Positions 59,805 through 64,000 of a stretch of DNA of 64,000 nt are shown here, piece by piece. Numbering within the stretch: position 1 is the stretch's first letter; the number at the start of each line of letters is the position of its first letter. A program made the translations under genes and the position numbers. This stretch comes from Henningerozyma blattae CBS 6284 (lineage: Eukaryota > Ascomycota > Saccharomycetes > Saccharomycetales > Saccharomycetaceae): assembly GCF_000315915.1 (NCBI RefSeq), contig NC_020186.1, forward strand, positions 2,046,001 to 2,110,000, in the 5' to 3' direction. The notes under the pieces are model-generated. The model searched no databases and was not told the DNA's origin. It saw only the letters and a list, made by a program, of their open reading frames with translations.

Positions 59805-60786
59805 GGATCTTATTTATGGGATTTGCAAATGTGCCTCGTCTCATTTTCAAATAAACAAATTGCACAGTTTTTATTCATTTTAACAATTTAATATATTATT
59901 ATATACGCTATTTTTGTATACTCTCATACATACACAAACTCTTTAAAGGTAACACAACTTTAAAAAATTTAAATTTAAATCAATATTAAAAAAAGTTCCA
60001 ACACCAAAATCAAAATTACAGTCAGATGGCCCTTCCTTAAACTTCTTAAACTTACGTTAAATCTTGTGATCGGTATATTATTCCTCATTTGTATGTTCTT
60101 TTGTGTCGTGACTATCGAAACGCGAACCGATTTGTGACACGTAATTCACGTGTCGTGACGCGCTAAGTGTCTGACACGTTAACGCGAATGAATTTCCTCT
60201 TTAGTTATGTCAACAAAGAAACTGAACGTAAATTGTTTTAAGAATTAAATAAACAATAACCGATTTTGTAAATTGAAAATAAAGAAAATTATTGAAAATA
60301 CGATAATTATTGTAAAGAATCATAAGTATTAGAAGCCTAATTCCAGGACAAAGAATTACTCAATATAGTCATCGTTCACTGGATTCTATTCCTTCTGTTA
60401 TTATTGTTGTGCTTTTTCACTGTTTTCATTTTTGAAACTTTAATAAAGAAAGATACAATACTGGGGAATAAAGATTTTAGTTTCAGTTCTAATCTAATCT
60501 AATCTAAAAGAAATATATAACTAAACTATTAGGTAGCTTATTATATGTCACCATCATACTGTTAATTCACATGTATTAGAAAACCATATAACTACTATTA
60601 TTTGAAGTTTTGTTATATTGTTGGTGAGATCGCTTTCGAGAATTACATTTAAGAAATACAGTTTTAATCTATTATCATTTTAAGAACCTTTAATTATTAT
60701 TATTTATTTTAATATTTTTTTTTTGAACCAAAGAACACGAATCTATTTATACCTATACATATATCAACTTATTATCAATACCGATC
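59805..60786. promoter_or_regulatory. RPS16-FDO1 region with CACGTG/ACGCG cluster at 60120-60188
   Basis: Within 70 bp lie ACGCGAA (60120-60126), GACACGT and ACGTGTC as an inverted repeat (60136-60142 / 60148-60154) with a CACGTG box (60147-60152), ACGCGC (60158-60163), TGACACGT (60172-60179) and ACGCGAA (60182-60188). ACGCG is the core of MBF sites and CGCGAA close to SBF sites; CACGTG is the Cbf1/Pho4 core. The rest of the gap is AT-rich. Confidence 0.6.
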
Positions 60787-62232
60787 ATGGAGTCTGCGAA
60801 GTTAAAGGAAGCTACTCCAATGAACCATCCTGAACAACTGCAAATCGTTTTAAATAACTGCAACGGTTTAATTGAAAAGATTAAATCGGAAAAAATATTA
60901 GAGTTTACAGAGAATGATCCAATAATACAGAATTCTTTATTTACACGTATTTTAACCCCAACTCCAATTATACCAGACACCCATTTGCAAAAAGAAAATA
61001 ATACTAAAAATGTCAATCATCATAATGAAGATACTAATACAAATAATACGCCTATAACAGAATTTAAAGATGAAAACCATTTGTCGGACCCTAATTTAAA
61101 TAATGATGTGGTTAAGACTCTACAACTAATGACGGATTTAATTAATGATTCGATCAAACAAATAAGGTATTTGAAATTCAAAAATAATATTCTACAGACT
61201 AATAATCATAATAATAAACCGGTGGCTATTTCAAATCCTTCAAATTATTCAACATCAATTAACTCTCTCCCAGCTAATAGAGATAATGGCACTAGCACAG
61301 GAAATAGTAGCACTTCTTCAAACAGTAATAATTATAACAACAATAACAATTTATTAAGACAATTTGAACAAGTAGATAATATTAATACTGAATATAGAAA
61401 GGAAAATAAAGTATTAAAAGAAGAAATTCGTATTAGGACTGCTAAAGTAAGCAAATATAAAAAGAGAATTATTGAAAAAAATAAAGAGATTAATAAACTA
61501 TTAAGAATATTAAATGATCATTCAATATCTGATGCTTCAAATATCAAACTGCGCTCATTTTCTGATACTTTGGATGATTCAAATTCCAACTCTAATTCTA
61601 ATTCTAATTCTAATTCTAATTCTAATTCAAACCTAAATTTAAACTCAAAAGTATCCAATACTACAGAAATTTTACCATCATCTAAATCAAATTCAATTTC
61701 TAGTTTAAATATTAAAGCAATAACGAATCCTTCAAATATTATGCCTCCATTACAGCTAAATATTTCTCCTGTCGAAAAGACATCACCTTCAAATATGCTA
61801 AAGACTTTAGGATTTTTGGCCTCGCAGGTGCTTGGAACAACTACAAATACTTCTCTAACTAATTCAAACAATAATTCAACTTCAAACTCTACTACTTTAC
61901 TGAACCCATCCAATACTGCAAATACTACAATAATAGCTGATGAAACAGAAAATCAATTCACGCCTCAATCTGTTAATAAAACGAAAGATTTTAATGCCAC
62001 AGAAATCGAAGTAATACGTAGTCCTGATAATAGTTTAGTTCAAATTAATACTGCTGAAATCTTGCCAAAAATTAATGATAATGATAACATTAAAATTGAC
62101 AATCTGAAAACAGAAAAAGATAATGAATCAACCTCTACAAATTCAGATAAAAACGAATTACCCTCTTTACACTTCCCTACTATGAAAAGCTTTAAGAATA
62201 AGGCAGTTTTAAATAATGGTAGAACTTTATAG
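60787..62232 (+). CDS. FDO1: Fdo1-like coiled-coil protein (YMR144W family)
   Basis: A 481-residue mostly disordered Asn/Ser/Thr-rich protein with one clear coiled coil at about residues 195-245 (EYRKENKVLKEEIRIRTAKV onward to KEINKLLRILND). An Asn-Ser run is coded by a TCTAAT repeat at 61591-61626. The end (LHFPTMKSFKNKAVLNNGRT) looks conserved-type. S. cerevisiae Fdo1 (YMR144W, 342 aa) follows RPS16A in the same orientation and interacts with the forkhead factor Fkh1 in mating-type donor choice. Assignment is by position and coiled-coil layout; sequence alone would not identify it. Confidence 0.6.
   Translation: MESAKLKEATPMNHPEQLQIVLNNCNGLIEKIKSEKILEFTENDPIIQNSLFTRILTPTPIIPDTHLQKENNTKNVNHHNEDTNTNNTPITEFKDENHLSDPNLNNDVVKTLQLMTDLINDSIKQIRYLKFKNNILQTNNHNNKPVAISNPSNYSTSINSLPANRDNGTSTGNSSTSSNSNNYNNNNNLLRQFEQVDNINTEYRKENKVLKEEIRIRTAKVSKYKKRIIEKNKEINKLLRILNDHSISDASNIKLRSFSDTLDDSNSNSNSNSNSNSNSNSNLNLNSKVSNTTEILPSSKSNSISSLNIKAITNPSNIMPPLQLNISPVEKTSPSNMLKTLGFLASQVLGTTTNTSLTNSNNNSTSNSTTLLNPSNTANTTIIADETENQFTPQSVNKTKDFNATEIEVIRSPDNSLVQINTAEILPKINDNDNIKIDNLKTEKDNESTSTNSDKNELPSLHFPTMKSFKNKAVLNNGRTL
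61591..61626 (+). repeat. TCTAAT hexanucleotide repeat, six copies, in FDO1
   Basis: A perfect 36-bp repeat coding alternating Asn and Ser, in frame, likely variable in length between strains. Confidence 0.95.
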
Positions 62233-62993
62233 AATGTTTTTTTTAACAAATAAAAACAGAAGAGATAAATATGTAGATTTCAATTGATTTATATATATAC
62301 ATATATGCTTATTAATAATGTAATTTTTTTTTTACCGCGTTCACCATAGCATTGCTTCCTATATTCTTCTTAAATAATAAGTTTAATTAAAAAAATTGTA
62401 TCCTTAAATAGTTAAATCAATAAAATGATAGTTTAGTATATGTATTATTTTACCCTTTTACAAGAATTGAAAAATACACTATGCATTAATTCCCTTAAAC
62501 TCCTTCAATAAAGAAAAGATTATTGAAAAAAATTGACTAGATTAAGGGTAGTGAGATAGTTGAATGATTATAAGTAAAAGATTTTAAATAAATTAAAACT
62601 AATCGTACAAAATAAGATAACAATTAAGGGGATGAGATAAATAAAGAAAAGGTGAAAAAAAAAATACTAAATACGGAAATTTGTAACTATAACTCGCATA
62701 TTTTTAGGTACATATCATTTTATATTTTTTGTTTTGTAATTTTATTTTTTTTTTTGTATTTTCAAATTTTTATTACTACTATATGGTAATGTAGCCCTAT
62801 TATCTGTTATCTTATTTGGAAAATAATTGATCCTAAGGATTTTTTTGTAATATGAAATAAAAATGAAATCCAGTACCCTTTAGTTATTAGAAGTTTGTTT
62901 GTTTGTTTTGTTTTGATTTGTTCTTTGTTTTGATTTGAATATTCAAGTAAATAATATTTCTAACAACAGTTGGGTATGATATATTTAATAACA
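62233..62993. other. FDO1-SUB2 convergent region
   Basis: About 760 bp with T-runs, GTTT repeats (62890-62935) and no recognisable gene. Confidence 0.6.
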
Positions 62994-64000
62994 TTAATTG
63001 TTCAAATAGCTAGAGGATTCGATACCTTCGGCTGGGAATTCGGCAATTTTAACATCGAAACGTTCTTGGATTTTGGCTAAAACTTCTTCATCTTCAGTAG
63101 AAGAAACAAAAGAGATAGCCAACCCCTTTGTACCGAATCTACCAGCTCTACCGACTCTATGTAAATATTGATCAGCTTCGTTTGTTAAATCATAATTGAT
63201 AGCCAAGTTGATACGTTCAATATCAATACCTCTACCAAAAACATCAGTAGAAACACAAATACGTTTTTCAAAATCTTTGAAGGCTTTATAACGGGCAATA
63301 CGTTCTTCTTGTTTCATGCTACCATGAACAGTGATAGCTGGGAAATTTGAAGCATTTAGTAATTTGGTTAGTTCATTAGCTCTCTTGGTAGATTTTACAA
63401 AGATGATAACTTGGTTGAATTCTAGATCATCTAATAATTGAGCTAATTTACGGTTCTTATCAGATTCAGATAATTTAATGAAAAATTGTTGTAGACCATG
63501 TAAAGTTAATTTAGCTTCATCATCAACGAAAATTTCTAAAGGATTTTGTAAGAAACGTCTACAGATTGGTCTAATTTCTTGAGATAAAGTAGCTGAGAAC
63601 ATCATGACTTGTTTGTCTCTTGGAGTAGCTCTGAAAATATCTTGAACATCTCTTCTCATATCTAATTCTTCCAAAACTTTATCACATTCATCAATGATGA
63701 AGTTCTTAACGTGGGATAAATCAATTAGCTTGTCCTTGACCAAAGCCTTTAAACGACCTGGAGTGGCAACAACGATATGTGGAGCTGTATCTTTGTTTTT
63801 CAATAATTCGGCGTCCTTGTTAATTGGAGTACCACCATAGAAGACAGCAGTCTTGACGTCAGGCATATATTTGGAGAATCTCAAGTATTCATTACGGATT
63901 TGATAAGCTAATTCTCTGGCGTTACAAATGACAACAACAGAAGCTTCACCTGGAACTGGGTCTAATTGTTGTAAACTTGATAAAACGAAGACCGCAGTCT
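62994..64000 (-). CDS. SUB2: Sub2 DECD-box RNA helicase (N-terminus outside the window)
   Basis: An ATPase of the UAP56/DDX39 group used in spliceosome assembly and, in the TREX complex, mRNA export. The window holds the C-terminal ~334 residues (S. cerevisiae total 446). The frame runs off the right edge just after the Walker A motif (first residues [18 protein letters not shown]). Visible motifs: ATPGRL (Ib), DECD (II), SATL (III), [13 protein letters not shown] (IV), [11 protein letters not shown] (V) and [10 protein letters not shown] (VI), with the end SYLNN. Codon bias indicates high expression. YDL084W in S. cerevisiae lies beside RPS16B, consistent with this place. Confidence 0.98.
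   Translation of the reverse strand, partial: TAVFVLSSLQQLDPVPGEASVVVICNARELAYQIRNEYLRFSKYMPDVKTAVFYGGTPINKDAELLKNKDTAPHIVVATPGRLKALVKDKLIDLSHVKNFIIDECDKVLEELDMRRDVQDIFRATPRDKQVMMFSATLSQEIRPICRRFLQNPLEIFVDDEAKLTLHGLQQFFIKLSESDKNRKLAQLLDDLEFNQVIIFVKSTKRANELTKLLNASNFPAITVHGSMKQEERIARYKAFKDFEKRICVSTDVFGRGIDIERINLAINYDLTNEADQYLHRVGRAGRFGTKGLAISFVSSTEDEEVLAKIQERFDVKIAEFPAEGIESSSYLNN

Overview
The window is a stretch of nuclear chromosome from a budding yeast of the family Saccharomycetaceae. The reasons are intron-poor compact genes, two ribosomal-protein genes with classic yeast introns (GTATGT, TACTAAC, AG), an AT-rich base composition of roughly two thirds, and about 35 proteins that match Saccharomyces cerevisiae proteins in sequence, length and order. 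The standard genetic code fits throughout. The species is not assigned.

Gene order is the most informative large-scale signal. Genes that sit on two separate sister chromosomes in S. cerevisiae are interleaved here in one track. The left part (1-33 kb) mixes YOL and YNL genes: TOS6, RRI2, SMF1, HRP1, TRM11, YPT11, TRM13, MDH2, BXI1, MCK1, VPS68, STB1, EMW1, a probable DAL82, ATP11, HRT1, MED7, PFS2. The right part (34-64 kb) mixes YLR, YMR and YDL genes: COX12, RIC1, JLP2, AFB1, ERG29, GID8, GAT2, PSO2, RIM11/MRK1, THI3, SIP5, RPP1A, RPL13, RPS16, FDO1, SUB2. Genes that should lie between them and are essential in S. cerevisiae (RPL25, KRI1, ZIM17, RFA2) are absent. That is best explained by a post-genome-duplication species whose missing genes are on a sister block. 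The two parts join between PFS2 and COX12, a likely rearrangement point.

Most genes are housekeeping: tRNA methylation (TRM11, TRM13), mRNA 3'-end formation and export (HRP1, PFS2, SUB2), ribosome (RPP1A, RPL13, RPS16), mitochondria (ATP11, COX12, a peroxiredoxin), Golgi/endosome traffic (RIC1, VPS68, YPT11), and GSK3-type kinases (two). MDH2 carries an N-terminal Pro of the kind read by the GID ubiquitin ligase, and the GID subunit gene GID8 is in the same window.

Five regions stand out: (1) a GC-rich island of about 440 bp upstream of GAT2 (43081-43520) full of palindromes and long-range complementary segments, which looks like an unannotated structured RNA or a very unusual promoter; (2) a mitochondrial-type peroxiredoxin gene whose 17 Arg codons are all CGN in an AGA-rich neighbourhood; (3) a single-base frameshift near the start of the otherwise intact RIM11/MRK1 kinase; (4) a CTAG-rich divergent promoter between RPL13 and RPS16; (5) six perfect SBF (CRCGAAA) sites upstream of TOS6. 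No tRNA, rRNA, transposon, centromere, telomere or CRISPR array was recognised.
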